Counted from the stretch's first letter, positions 36,015 to 45,914 are shown. The stretch is 64,000 bases of DNA from Gammaproteobacteria bacterium (GCA_013178375.1 JABLXQ010000010.1:62001-126000); one strand, 5' to 3'. Notes: generated from the letters alone by a model not told the origin. Numbers and translations: made by a program.

Positions 36015-37022
36015 ATGCTCAAATTCAGGACAATCGCCTCTCTTTTTACCGCACTCGTTACTATATTCGCGCTTAGCAATGTCTACGCGGTGACCTATCG
36101 TGTCACGGATCTGGGCAATCTCGGTGGTTCCAATTATCCGCCGCTTGGTACACATGCCACCGCCCTGAACAACCGGGGTGAAGTGGTGGGTTACAGCTAT
36201 ACGGGCAGTGCGCTGCACGGGTTTTACTGGAGTGCCAAAACCGGCATAAAGGACATGGGCGCGCTCACCCCGGGATTCAGTCTGGCGTCCGGCATCAATA
36301 ACGCCGGTATCGCGGTTGGCCATAGCACCTTGAACGGCAATGAGCGGGCGTTTCGCTGGACATTAAGAGACGGAATGCAGCCGCTGGTCACCCTGGGTTC
36401 CTTCAGCCAGGCCAACAGCATCAGTAACAGCGGGCTGATTGTCGGACGCAGTGAAACGGCCGATGGCGAAGATCATATGGCCTTGTGGAAACGCAGGGGT
36501 GCGCCGCGGGATCTGGGTGGACTGCCGGATCCGAATACGCCCTTTGCCGCCGTGAATGCGATGAGTGTCAATAGTGCCGGCAAGGTGGTCGGGTTCAGAG
36601 GGGAGCAGGGCTTTCTCTGGCGCGCCGGTAGCGGTTTTCATGACCTGGGTTCGCTGGGAAGCGGCCGTACCTATGCCACCGATATCAATGAGCTGGGGGT
36701 TGTCGTCGGCAGCAGTGCCGGTGCGGCGTTTATCTGGACCAAGAAGTTCGGTATTCGCAGCCTAGGGCGCTTGAACGGTCAAGACACTGTCGCAAATGCG
36801 CTTAACAACCGGGGACAGGTGGTGGGTTTTGGCTGGCGCGCCGGTAGTTTTATCTGGTCGGAAGACACTGGCATGCGCGACCTCAATAGCCTGTTGGAAG
36901 ATCCCAGCGCCTGGTACATCCAGTTTGCCAATGACATCAATGACAAGGGGCAGATCGCGGCGATGGGGCTGAGTCCCAGTGGCGCAGAGCATGCATTGCT
37001 GTTAACCCCCGTGCGGAAGTGA
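36015..37022 (+). CDS. Secreted HAF-repeat protein
   Basis: 335 residues from ATG 36015, with GGAG ten bases upstream; a TTG two codons before is less likely. Signal peptide ends NVYA. Repeating units of the type DLGxLGG...A.aiNnrGeVVG are seen at least six times (for example TALNNRGEVVGYS, ANALNNRGQVVGFG), the HAF extracellular repeat pattern that probably folds as a beta-propeller. Function unknown. Confidence 0.82.
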   Translation: MLKFRTIASLFTALVTIFALSNVYAVTYRVTDLGNLGGSNYPPLGTHATALNNRGEVVGYSYTGSALHGFYWSAKTGIKDMGALTPGFSLASGINNAGIAVGHSTLNGNERAFRWTLRDGMQPLVTLGSFSQANSISNSGLIVGRSETADGEDHMALWKRRGAPRDLGGLPDPNTPFAAVNAMSVNSAGKVVGFRGEQGFLWRAGSGFHDLGSLGSGRTYATDINELGVVVGSSAGAAFIWTKKFGIRSLGRLNGQDTVANALNNRGQVVGFGWRAGSFIWSEDTGMRDLNSLLEDPSAWYIQFANDINDKGQIAAMGLSPSGAEHALLLTPVRK

Positions 37023-37497
37023 AAGTCACGACAGTCCTTTCTTGGGTGTACTATCTTGGGAATGTCCGGTTTTCACAAGTCGGTATATATAAAGGCGAGT
37101 TAATTTCAAGGACCGCCCCTCGCCCAAAGCGACCAGATCTGAATCGCCATTGAATACAAAGTCTTGGTTTTGGCAGGTCTCCTGATGGCAGCATCCTTCT
37201 GGAAAGGGCTTGCTCGTTTTCTGAACGCGACTTTCAGCAGGCTTCGGTATTATCTCGGTAACGCCGCTGATGGCAATTTATGCGCGGCGCAAATCCCGCG
37301 CAGGCTCGCGACGAGCAAGCAGGCAATAAACCACCGCTGTGTGGCGCGTAACCCACCTTGTTAGTAACACCACGCATGAGTGCGCCACCGCACAGACAGT
37401 CATCCCTGAAAAACACGAATGTGCGATAGGACATTCAACGCTGCATGCCATGAAAAGTGTGGGTGCTTCCGGTCTTCACGGCGTATGACTCATTTCT
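37023..37497. other. Intergenic region with dispersed repeat copy C
   Basis: 475 bp. The ~185-bp element at 37052-37235 matches copy A (GGGAATGTCCG, CGCCCCTCGCCCAAAGCGACC, ACAAAGTCTTGGTTTTGGCAG, GCTCGTTTTCTGAACGCGAC). No gene. The rest precedes the KaiC-like operon and presumably holds its promoter. Confidence 0.55.
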
Positions 37498-37929
37498 ATG
37501 GAAAACCAAAATAGCGATCAGTTAGCAGCGACTTTAGTGAACCGATTCGAAAACGGTGCGGATGTTGTGCAAATCGCCGACGTGATCATTTCGACATGGC
37601 AAGAGATTAGTGCGGCCCTGTGCCCGATCATTGGACAGCGCGGAGTTGTTGCACTTTATAACCGCAGTCTGCACCTCACCAGTCGTACTCATCTCTGGCT
37701 CAGAAGCATGCCTGAATGCACTCCGACAGCCATTGATTTTGCGGCCCTCAAATCGATACTTACGAAACAGAGCAGTGCCGACGCTGCCGCTGGCGGCGAT
37801 TCCCTTCTACAAACATTCCAGGAATTGCTGTCAGTTTTGATTGGACAGTCGCTCACCGCGCGCTTGCTGCACTCCGCGCGGGCAAACTCTTCTGACAGCA
37901 GCGCGCTCAAGCAGGACCCTACGTCATGA
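37498..37929 (+). CDS. Small protein upstream of KaiC-like ATPase
   Basis: 143 residues, all-helical by eye, without signal or membrane segments. Its stop overlaps the KaiC-like start (ATGA), so the two are co-translated. Segments QEISAALCPIIGQRGVVALYNRSL and LLQTFQELLSVLIGQSLTARLL resemble small partner proteins found next to KaiC-like ATPases in proteobacteria; I know no function. It is not KaiB (no thioredoxin-like pattern). Confidence 0.75.
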   Translation: MENQNSDQLAATLVNRFENGADVVQIADVIISTWQEISAALCPIIGQRGVVALYNRSLHLTSRTHLWLRSMPECTPTAIDFAALKSILTKQSSADAAAGGDSLLQTFQELLSVLIGQSLTARLLHSARANSSDSSALKQDPTS

Positions 37930-39419
37930 GCACAAAAGTGATAATCAATCGCCTGGCCACCGGTGTGCCTGGCCTGGATGAAGTGCTTGGTGGTGGTTTA
38001 CCGGAGTTCTCGTTCAACCTTATCGCGGGGCCGCCTGGCTGCGGCAAGACCACGCTGGCGCACCAGATGATGTTCGCACTGGCAACGCCGCAGCGTCCTG
38101 CAATTTATTTCACGGTACTGGGCGAGCCGCCGCTGAAGATGCTGCGCTACCAGCAACAGTTCCGTTTCTTTGATAGCGAGTTTATCAACCGCTCGGTCCA
38201 CTTTATCAACCTGTCGGACGAGACTCTGGCGGGAGATCTCAACCAGGTGCTGGCTCGCATTGTTGCCGAAGTAGAGGCACTCAATCCGGCGCTGGTGTTC
38301 GTGGATTCCTTCCGTTCCGTGGTGCTCTCGAGCAGGACAGAAGGAAGCACGCACAACAATCTGCAACAGTTCGTACAGCAACTCGGCATGCTGATGACAA
38401 GCTGGCAAGCCACAACCTTCCTGATCGGCGAATACTTCACCGAGACAGACCCCAATCCCGTGTGCACGGTAGCCGATGGAATAATCTGGTTGCGCCAGAG
38501 CATGCAGCGCAACTCCATGGTTCGCAAAATGGAGATCACAAAAATGCGTGGTCAGCCGACGCTGTCGGGGCTGCACACGTTTCGCATCAATACAGCCGGC
38601 ATTGAGGTGTTCGCACCCGCAAACGCTATAGCACAAGCGCAAACCGACACGGCTCCAGAACCTGTGAGTTCACGTCTGTTGATGGGCGTACCAAGACTCG
38701 ACGACATGCTGGGCGGCGGGCTGCCGCGCGGTTACTCGTTGCTGGTAGCAGGCCCGTCGGGGTCGGGCAAGAGTATCCTGGCTGCCGCCTTTCTGGCCGA
38801 AGGCGCGCGCTGCGGCGAGAAAGGCGTCATTGCTGCCTTCGAGCAGCACCCCAACCGTTCGCGCAACCGCGAACTGGTCGATTTGATCGACGGCGATCAC
38901 GTTAGCGTGGTGTACACCGGCGCGTCCGATCTGTCGATCGACGAAATTGTGCTGTTGTTGCTAACCGAGGTCCGTCGGCTCAACGCGAGCCGTGTCGTTA
39001 TCGATTCACTGACGGGTTTTGAGCTCGGCCTGGCACCCACCTTCCGCGACGACTTCCGCGAATCGCTGTTGCGTTTTGTCACCGCCATGACCAGCTCCGG
39101 CACCACTGTGTTGATGACATCCGAGCTCGAGGATCGCTACACTGACCTGCGCTTCAGCCCGTATGGCACTGCCTTCCTGACCGATGCCATCATAGTGCAG
39201 CGCTACATCGAGGTTGATAGCCGGCTACGGCGCGTGATGGCGGTCGTCAAGGTGCGTGGCAGCGCGCATTCGGATCAATTGCGCGAGTTCACCATCGATA
39301 ATCAGGGCATCCACATCGGCGAAATGTGCCCGGATCAGGAAGGGCTGCTCGGCGGAAGACCAACGCGAAAAGTCGTCTCCAATCCGACTTCCGCAGCCTC
39401 GGCCAACGACGATAGTTGA
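37926..39419 (+). CDS. KaiC-like double RecA ATPase
   Basis: 497 residues with two KaiC/RAD55 domains. Domain 1: GVPGLDEVLGGGLPE and Walker A GPPGCGKT at 35-42, Walker B ALVFVDSF. Domain 2: GVPRLDDMLGGGLPRG, Walker A GPSGSGKS near 275, Walker B RVVIDSLTGFEL. Both ATP sites look intact. The acidic catalytic positions appear as LGEP in domain 1 and AFEQH in domain 2 rather than the paired Glu of clock KaiC. Not a circadian gene by context; such proteins are thought to act as ATP-driven switches. Faces a GGDEF-EAL gene with 27 bp between stops. Confidence 0.9.
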   Translation: MSTKVIINRLATGVPGLDEVLGGGLPEFSFNLIAGPPGCGKTTLAHQMMFALATPQRPAIYFTVLGEPPLKMLRYQQQFRFFDSEFINRSVHFINLSDETLAGDLNQVLARIVAEVEALNPALVFVDSFRSVVLSSRTEGSTHNNLQQFVQQLGMLMTSWQATTFLIGEYFTETDPNPVCTVADGIIWLRQSMQRNSMVRKMEITKMRGQPTLSGLHTFRINTAGIEVFAPANAIAQAQTDTAPEPVSSRLLMGVPRLDDMLGGGLPRGYSLLVAGPSGSGKSILAAAFLAEGARCGEKGVIAAFEQHPNRSRNRELVDLIDGDHVSVVYTGASDLSIDEIVLLLLTEVRRLNASRVVIDSLTGFELGLAPTFRDDFRESLLRFVTAMTSSGTTVLMTSELEDRYTDLRFSPYGTAFLTDAIIVQRYIEVDSRLRRVMAVVKVRGSAHSDQLREFTIDNQGIHIGEMCPDQEGLLGGRPTRKVVSNPTSAASANDDS

Positions 39420-39446
39420 GTTGCCTCCGGACAGGCGCTTGGATCA

Positions 39447-41276
39447 TCAGGCGGAACGAGGCAGTGGCAGGCCCGTTTGCAGCAAGGTCGTCAGCGTTTT
39501 TGCAATCTCCGGATATCCGAAATAGTAACCCTGGCCCTCATCGCACTGTTGGGCCAGCAGAAATGCGCATTGCTCCGCAGTTTCCACACCCTCGGCAATA
39601 ACCTGTTTCTGGAGGTTTTTGCCCAGACTGATCACGGCAGTAACGATCGTGGCATCGTCTACGTTGCCGCTCATCTGGCTCACGAACGACTGGTCAATCT
39701 TCAAGGTATCAACCGGAAACTGACGCAGATAACTTAGGCTGGAATAACCGGTGCCGAAGTCATCGACCGCAAGCTTTACTCCCAAATCCGCGAGCGCCTG
39801 CAGCAAAGCGTTAGTTGACTCTGCATCACGCATTAGCACACTTTCGGTAAGTTCAAGCTCCAGATAACACGGCGCAAGCTGCGTTTCATCAAGCGTCGCA
39901 CGGACATTTTCGAAAAAATCCTTGGCGCCAAATTCAAGCGCAGACGTATTGACGGCGACGGTGATCGGCGGCAAGCCCGCCTGCTGCCAGGCTTGAGCCT
40001 GTCGACAGGCTTCGCGCAGCACCCAGCGACCGATCGGCAGGATCAGACCGCATTCTTCGGCGATTGATATAAATTGCGCCGGCAATACCAGACCCCGTTG
40101 AGGATGGTTCCAGCGGATCAGCGCCTCGACACCGACAATCGCGCCGCTGTGAAGATTGATTTTGGGCTGGTAGTGCAGCACAAATTCCTGCCGCTCCAGC
40201 GCTCGGTGCAGATTGGCTTCGATGGATTGTCGCTGCACCGCCAACGCATTCATGCCTTGCTCAAACAGTTTGTAATTATTGCGTCCATTTTCCTTGGCGC
40301 AGTACATCGCAATATCTGCATTCTTGATCAGGGTTTCCGCATCCTGACCATCATCGGGATAGATGCTGATACCAATACTTGCGCTGATATGAAGGTCGCG
40401 CCTGTCGATTAAATAAGGCCTCGTGAGCGACTCGAGCACCTTTTCTGCTGTGACCGCGGCATCCTCAAGGCACGCAATAGTGAAAAGCAGCAACACAAAT
40501 TCATCCCCGCCCAGGCGACTGACCGTGTCCGAATGGCGCACACAGGCCATTAGTCGTCGTGCAACTGCTTGCAACAGCTGGTCGCCCACGGCGTGTCCGA
40601 GGGAATCGTTGATGTGTTTGAATCGATCCAGATCAAGAAACATCAGCGCAAGCCGGCTACCTTGCCGATGCGCCACCTCAATCGCCTGATTTAGCCGGTC
40701 CTGCAGTAGTGTTCGATTGGGTAACTCGGTGAGCACATCGTGATAGGCCAGGTGATCCAGCTTTTTCTTGGTCGCCTCGACCTCTTCCGCCAGCTTGTAG
40801 GCCTCAATCGTCGCAGTGACCAGGTTGGCGTTCGCCTCCTGCAGCATCGTCAATTGCTCGCTGGACGCCGTCTCCATCATTTTCGCCGCATGAATTTCCT
40901 GCTCGCGCGAGATGGCATCCACTCCTAACAACTGGGCTTCCAGTAAATTGGCTTCGCGTAAATCGGCAGAATCTTCACGCGAGGTAACGGCACTTTCACG
41001 CAAATGCGCGGCGTCTTCGCGCAAATCGGCAGAGTCTTCACGTGAGGTAGCGGCACTTTCGCGTATATGCGCCGCATCTTCTCGCGCAGTGGCTAACTTC
41101 TCACGGCTTTGAACCTCCGCTTTATCGTCGATGACAGCATTCTTGCTGCGCTTGATATTTTTTTGGAGGCCGGGCGGGACCTCATTTTTATGCTCACTGG
41201 TTATGCCCGATATCTCTGCCTCCTTGGCATTCGCATGATCGGTATTAGAGGCACCATTATTGCCATCCCTAGTCAT
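39447..41276 (-). CDS. GGDEF-EAL cyclic-di-GMP protein with N-terminal coiled-coil repeats
   Basis: 609 residues, cytosolic. Residues 55-110 contain SREDSADLREDAAHLRES-type repeats predicted as a coiled coil. The diguanylate cyclase domain carries an intact GGDEF with the LFLDLDRFK-type upstream motif, and the EAL domain carries VEALIRWNHP plus the DDFGTGYSSL loop, so both activities could be present. No receiver or PAS domain: the coiled coil probably senses or oligomerises. Convergent with the KaiC-like gene, a pairing that may be functional. Confidence 0.92.
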   Translation of the reverse strand: MTRDGNNGASNTDHANAKEAEISGITSEHKNEVPPGLQKNIKRSKNAVIDDKAEVQSREKLATAREDAAHIRESAATSREDSADLREDAAHLRESAVTSREDSADLREANLLEAQLLGVDAISREQEIHAAKMMETASSEQLTMLQEANANLVTATIEAYKLAEEVEATKKKLDHLAYHDVLTELPNRTLLQDRLNQAIEVAHRQGSRLALMFLDLDRFKHINDSLGHAVGDQLLQAVARRLMACVRHSDTVSRLGGDEFVLLLFTIACLEDAAVTAEKVLESLTRPYLIDRRDLHISASIGISIYPDDGQDAETLIKNADIAMYCAKENGRNNYKLFEQGMNALAVQRQSIEANLHRALERQEFVLHYQPKINLHSGAIVGVEALIRWNHPQRGLVLPAQFISIAEECGLILPIGRWVLREACRQAQAWQQAGLPPITVAVNTSALEFGAKDFFENVRATLDETQLAPCYLELELTESVLMRDAESTNALLQALADLGVKLAVDDFGTGYSSLSYLRQFPVDTLKIDQSFVSQMSGNVDDATIVTAVISLGKNLQKQVIAEGVETAEQCAFLLAQQCDEGQGYYFGYPEIAKTLTTLLQTGLPLPRSA

Positions 41277-41737
41277 CTTCCAATCTCATATGTGGTTGCT
41301 CAAACTATGCGTAGAGCGTAGCCGGTAATCTATTGTAGGAGCAGGCCAAGAGTTCATCTGTGTGCTGGCACACAGATGGGTTTTACCCGCCATGCGGCTT
41401 GACAACTGTCTTGCGTGACAATTGTACTGCGCTATAACGCACTCCAATTGGCGCTATGGTGCTATATTCTATTTATGGGTAGGAGGTCGCGAAGAAGCTG
41501 GAAGCGGAAGTTCGCGATGAATCGCATACCGAGACAAGAAGGTAGCGCGGTCAACCATCGATTGTGTTCTTGGTTGGGATATCGGCTATATATCAACGAA
41601 TCAAACGTTCCTGGGGTTTTAATGTTGCACCCGTATGACCGTGGTTCGGGTTCCTGACAAAAAAATTGATTTCGATTTCTCCCATCGAAATGTCAGCGTC
41701 AACGCCAGCGAATATGAAAATTTCCATATCCTCAGTT
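41277..41737. other. Intergenic region with palindrome and repeat copy D
   Basis: 461 bp. An 11-bp inverted repeat CATCTGTGTGC/GCACACAGATG at 41355-41378 lies about 80 bp upstream of the GGDEF-EAL start and is a candidate operator or terminator. The dispersed motif GGTCGCGAAGAAGCTGGAAG is at 41485-41504. No gene is supported. Confidence 0.5.
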
Positions 41738-41950
41738 TCAGGCAGTATTCATTTCTTGGTTCATGGTTTTAAAAAAATAATTTACTGCTTGCACTCTATT
41801 TTTGACGCCTAGTTTTCGATAGATGCTATTCGCGTGTAACTTAACCGTGCCTTCGCAAATATTTAGGGAGTTAGCAATACCCTTATTAGTCTTCCCTGTT
41901 CTAATCTCAGTTAACACTTCAAGCTCTCTTGTGCTTAATTTAACGTCCAT
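41738..41950 (-). CDS. Orphan LuxR-type HTH protein
   Basis: 70 residues, essentially only the LuxR C-terminal DNA-binding domain: LSTRELEVLTEIRTGKTNKG, then CEGTVKLHANSIYRKLGVKN. There is no receiver domain. It could be a stand-alone regulator or a remnant of a longer response regulator. Low-GC and located beside a two-component pair of the same family. Confidence 0.75.
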   Translation of the reverse strand: MDVKLSTRELEVLTEIRTGKTNKGIANSLNICEGTVKLHANSIYRKLGVKNRVQAVNYFFKTMNQEMNTA

Positions 41951-42204
41951 GCATGCATTCCCGCGAGTCAGGGTGCTACCAATACAATGTAACCAAATGA
42001 CTTCTCAGATCGTCATCTTCCAGTTTAGAATTTGTTCTTGGTGTCTATTCTCTAAACAAATGTGAAAAACCAAGCCGCAACATGGATTCCATTGCTTGAC
42101 ATGCAGGGTGTACAGCTGAGTATCGATACCCATGACCCATGGAGCGCTTGTGGAGATGCATTGTCGAGGGAATGACGGATGTTGCCTATCCCCCATATGG
42201 AGGA

Positions 42205-42894
42205 TCAGCGGTTACTGTCTGAATTTACCAGCCCGAGACGGTTGGCCTCCAGGGCGGCCTGGGCTCTGGAGCTGACACCCAGTTTGTAGTAGACGGATTT
42301 GGTGAAAGTAGCAACGGTGCTGCCTTTGATGCCCAGCACCTGAGCGATTTCAGGGCGGGTGAAGCCCTTGGCTATGCAAGTCAGAACCTCGGTTTCTCTC
42401 GCTGTAAGGGTTGTTTTTTCTGTCTCATTCTCTGTGTTCAAATGGGAAAAATGTCTTAGAATTCGACGCGCGATAGAGGGTGAAAGGGGTGGTTCATCAT
42501 TGAGTATTCCTTTCAGCAGCCTGATGAGTTCGTCCCTGGATTGTTCCTTCAGGAGGTAGCCATGAGCACCGTCCTTCAGCGCACTGAACAGGTACTGGTC
42601 GTCATGATAGATTGTAGCGACCACTCGATAGCAAGAGGGATTCGAAATATTCAGTTGTTTCAGAACCTCGTTGCCTTTACCGTCAGGCAAACTCAAATCA
42701 ATAATAGCCAGTTGGTAAGCCTTTTCTGCGATGGCTTTCTTTGCCTGTTGGATGGTCGCTGCTTCATCGATTTCACAGCCCGGAAATGCGTCTAGGACAA
42801 CCTCCTTAATCCACTGCCTGGTGTCAAATATATCTTCCAAAATAAGTACGGATTTCAAATCAGGTATCCCCACCGAATATTCAGGCCAATTCAT
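42205..42894 (-). CDS. LuxR/NarL-family response regulator
   Basis: 229 residues. N-terminal receiver with phospho-acceptor Asp in AIIDLSLPDG (about residue 73), acidic pair LEDI near 19-21, and a Lys in YLLKEQS. C-terminal LuxR HTH with TARETEVLTCIAKGFTRPEI and GSTVATFTKSVYYKLGVSSR. Divergent from the histidine kinase gene with 59 bp between, so it is most likely its partner. Confidence 0.9.
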   Translation of the reverse strand: MNWPEYSVGIPDLKSVLILEDIFDTRQWIKEVVLDAFPGCEIDEAATIQQAKKAIAEKAYQLAIIDLSLPDGKGNEVLKQLNISNPSCYRVVATIYHDDQYLFSALKDGAHGYLLKEQSRDELIRLLKGILNDEPPLSPSIARRILRHFSHLNTENETEKTTLTARETEVLTCIAKGFTRPEIAQVLGIKGSTVATFTKSVYYKLGVSSRAQAALEANRLGLVNSDSNR

Positions 42895-42953
42895 TCGTCT
42901 CGATAAATGAAGAGGCTAAGTAAAATTAATTTAGTGGTTAATTAGGAAATTCT

Positions 42954-45176
42954 ATGTTGTTTAATGCATCGTGGATATCGCCTCGAACTGCGATAGCTAC
43001 CGCCCTGTTTGCGCAGTTTTTGATTTTCGTCGGTTTGATTGTCTACGCTGTTCAGGAACCCAGGCTGGGGATCGTATTCGAGGAAAGTTTCCAACCTGAA
43101 GGGCTGATTATAGCCAAAATCAAAGGTCATAATGAAGGTAAAATTCCAGCGGGGACCTTGGTAACTGCTATTTCTGACCAATACGGCTCAGCAACAATTC
43201 CTCTTACGGCACTGGCTCTACGCAAGCCCCTCATCATAGCCAGTTTTGCCGAATACGCTGAGTATCTGGCCTATCAACAACAGCTTTGGGACATTTTGTC
43301 TTCAGATAACATTGTCCTTTACGATCAGAACAATAAAGCCTACCCCTTGGCTAGAGTTGTAACAGAACAGCTTGCTGACCTTCCTTTAGATATGCTGTTT
43401 GTTCATTTTGTTGTAAGTCTGGTAATGCTGAGTGTTGGCGTTTGGGTGTGGAGCATTCGCCGCAATGAGGCTTCAGCGATTTTGTTGCTGATCAGCACGA
43501 TCGGATTCACCATCGCAGTCAATAGCGGAGCATTTTACTCCATCTATGAACTGGCTATGCCCGCAGAAATTTCCGAGCTGAGATCGACTGTGAATCGGTT
43601 CGGTGAAAATTTATTCGGCTTTGCTTTGCTGGCCTGTCTTTGGGTTTATCCGGCCCGTCTCGGCTCCATCAAAATTGTCTATCTAATATTTGGCCTTGCT
43701 CTGGCTGTGTTCCTCGCAATCACCTTTCGATGGATTGAACTGCCTATCGATCATTTTCGAGGTCACTACTTTCCATTCTGGATAGTATCCCTGTACTTCG
43801 TTTTCCGACAATGGCAAGCGTCAAAAGGAGACCCGACAGCAAGGGCCATGCTCAAATGGTTCATTGGCACGGTAATGCTCGTTACCCTCGCTGCATTTAT
43901 GCTATTCGCGTTACCTCCCTATCTGGGGTTTCCGCCTTTGGTCTCCTACAAGTGGTATCTGGTGCTATGGATTTTTATTCCGTTGGGTCTCGCGCTGGGA
44001 ATTTTGAAATATCAGTTATTCAATATCGATCGTTGGTGGTTTTACATTTGGCTGTGGTTTATTTCAGGATTTTTCGTAGTATTGGTGGATATTCTCCTCG
44101 CCCATCTCCTTACTTTTTCCGAAGGTGAGGCGCTTTTTTTAAGCCTATTGATTATAGGGTGGATTTATTTTCCCATAAGGCAACAGGCTCTGAAGCTTTA
44201 TGGGACCAATAGAGGCCAACTGATAGAGGAGTATTTACCTCGACTGTTGCGCGCATTTTACGAAGAACACGATCCCGATGAACAATGGAAACAAATTATT
44301 CAGGACCTTTTCAACCCCCTTCGACAAATTGAGGAGGATGTCGACGTTGATCTGTCAATCGATGCGAAGAACGCTATTTCAAAAGATGGATTAGAAATGC
44401 GTGTTTCCGGTGTTTCGTTCGGCAAAGCCATCCGTCTAAGCGGCAAGAAGCACGGATCAGCTCTATTCACACCGCAGGACTATTCCCTTGCACAATCTCT
44501 TTTACGCCACACGCGGGAGATTCAAATTTTACGTGAGGCAGAAAAACGCTCCATCATTGAGGAGCGACACCGGATTATGCGAGATTTACACGACGATGTT
44601 GGAGCTAAAATCCTGACCCTGATCCACAGGTTAGATGGCAAAAACGCCATAGCTGCCCGATCTGCACTGCAATCACTGCGCGATACCATTTACGTTTTGG
44701 ATTGCGGCAATCCGGTGTTTTTAGCAGATTTTGTCGACGACATGAGATTGGAAATTCAAGAACGGGTGAGCACAGCTCAAAGCAAACTGTATTGGTTTGC
44801 TGACCAATTTGGTAACACGCAACTTTCGCGTCGATGCAGTTACAACCTGACCAGAATCTTGAGAGAAGGCGTGACCAATGTACTCAAACATGCACAGTCG
44901 GATTATGTCATCATCCACCTGCATAGAATGGACGCCTACTTATCGATTGAAATAATCAATGGTGGCTCATTTTCCGATCCATCTTTATGGATCAACGGGA
45001 GCGGAATCAATCATATCCAGAGTAGAGGCAAGGAGATCGCCGGCTCAATTGAATGGATAGTGAATCATCCTAATCAATCAAACTCCAATCACGTCACGCC
45101 AGCTCACATTAATCGAGATTCACGGGAACTAATGCTCCGCATCACCCTGCCACTCCCGCATTCATACTCAGGATGA
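42954..45176 (+). CDS. Multi-TM sensor histidine kinase (HisKA_3 type)
   Basis: 740 residues. N-terminal membrane helix, then an extracytoplasmic domain of about 110 residues with a PDZ-like GIVFEESFQPEGLIIAKI stretch, then about seven helices (residues 140-400), a linker, and an H-box HRIMRDLHDDVGAKIL with the phospho-acceptor His in MRDLHDD, followed by a HATPase with REGVTNVLKHAQ. Pairs with the divergent LuxR-family regulator. The signal is unknown. Confidence 0.88.
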   Translation: MLFNASWISPRTAIATALFAQFLIFVGLIVYAVQEPRLGIVFEESFQPEGLIIAKIKGHNEGKIPAGTLVTAISDQYGSATIPLTALALRKPLIIASFAEYAEYLAYQQQLWDILSSDNIVLYDQNNKAYPLARVVTEQLADLPLDMLFVHFVVSLVMLSVGVWVWSIRRNEASAILLLISTIGFTIAVNSGAFYSIYELAMPAEISELRSTVNRFGENLFGFALLACLWVYPARLGSIKIVYLIFGLALAVFLAITFRWIELPIDHFRGHYFPFWIVSLYFVFRQWQASKGDPTARAMLKWFIGTVMLVTLAAFMLFALPPYLGFPPLVSYKWYLVLWIFIPLGLALGILKYQLFNIDRWWFYIWLWFISGFFVVLVDILLAHLLTFSEGEALFLSLLIIGWIYFPIRQQALKLYGTNRGQLIEEYLPRLLRAFYEEHDPDEQWKQIIQDLFNPLRQIEEDVDVDLSIDAKNAISKDGLEMRVSGVSFGKAIRLSGKKHGSALFTPQDYSLAQSLLRHTREIQILREAEKRSIIEERHRIMRDLHDDVGAKILTLIHRLDGKNAIAARSALQSLRDTIYVLDCGNPVFLADFVDDMRLEIQERVSTAQSKLYWFADQFGNTQLSRRCSYNLTRILREGVTNVLKHAQSDYVIIHLHRMDAYLSIEIINGGSFSDPSLWINGSGINHIQSRGKEIAGSIEWIVNHPNQSNSNHVTPAHINRDSRELMLRITLPLPHSYSG

Positions 45177-45620
45177 CGGCAAATTCACTTCGATATTTCA
45201 TGCACGGAAAAAAGTTAAATTTCGTGTGACGGATAGAGGTCACTCGAGGTAGCGAAGACGCTGCTATTGGAAATAGAGAGTTTTATGTGAAAGTCAGCTT
45301 TTCGCCCGAAGGTTGTAGTGCAAGTTCTGAATGCTGTTTGGGTTCGGATCGCGAAGTGACCAGCTTTAGTTAACGGTCGCGAAAAGCTGGAAGCGGACAT
45401 TTGAATATGCCTGTGTGCACCTATCCAAAACCGGAGAAAGCCTGTGCGGCGGCGATCAGTCACAGGGGTGCGAGAGAAGTAGTCAGGTTGAAGGATTTCG
45501 AACAGCACAACGTGTGAGTTGGGCCGATCTCATAATTGACACTTACACAGTCGGCCATCCACAATTCCCCATCCGGTTTCCCACCGGCCAACAAAACCAA
45601 ATCACTCGGAGATCTTTTGA
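45177..45620. other. Intergenic region with repeat copy E
   Basis: 444 bp, no supported gene. The motif TAACGGTCGCGAAAAGCTGG followed by AAGCGGACATT at 45371-45402 is the best copy of the short dispersed repeat also at 32869 and 41485. Its end matches, inverted, the GGGAATGTCCG start of the longer copies A and C, suggesting one family of elements with related inverted ends. Confidence 0.5.
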
Positions 45621-45914
45621 ATGTCATTTCGTCGTAGTCTTGCCGCCATCGCCCTGGTTTCTCTGGTCGCTGGCTGCGCCACCACCATTGCCCCAACCTA
45701 CACCGTGGAAAAGCAAAATATCATGCGTATCGGCGGCGAGAAGCCGAGCAGCAAGGAGCCAACCGTTCAAAGTACCGGCTCATTCTGCGTCGAGACTTCT
45801 GAGGTATGGCACGAGGACGGCACAACGCCAGACGGTCAGACCCTGTGGGCGAAAGACACACATTCGCAAAGTGGTTCCCTGCAAGTGATAACTCTGCTGG
45901 CTCCCTCTCCATGA
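45621..45914 (+). CDS. Small lipoprotein
   Basis: 97 residues, signal peptide with lipobox LVAGC (Cys19), so an envelope lipoprotein. The mature part is polar with a single further Cys (FCVETS). Unknown function. CGGAGATC lies about ten bases before the ATG. Confidence 0.75.
   Translation: MSFRRSLAAIALVSLVAGCATTIAPTYTVEKQNIMRIGGEKPSSKEPTVQSTGSFCVETSEVWHEDGTTPDGQTLWAKDTHSQSGSLQVITLLAPSP

Noticed and set aside
37164-37364. 66-codon frame after the HAF gene
   Set aside because: Lies in the dispersed repeat copy and has no protein similarity.
37926-39419. Circadian clock KaiC
   Set aside because: No KaiA or KaiB nearby and the catalytic acidic pairs differ from clock KaiC.
41399-41438. Promoter with TTGACA and TATAAC
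   Set aside because: The two boxes are 28 bases apart, too far for a sigma-70 promoter.
45415-45888. 157-codon frame overlapping the small lipoprotein
   Set aside because: The overlapping lipoprotein frame has a clean signal peptide and lipobox; this frame does not.
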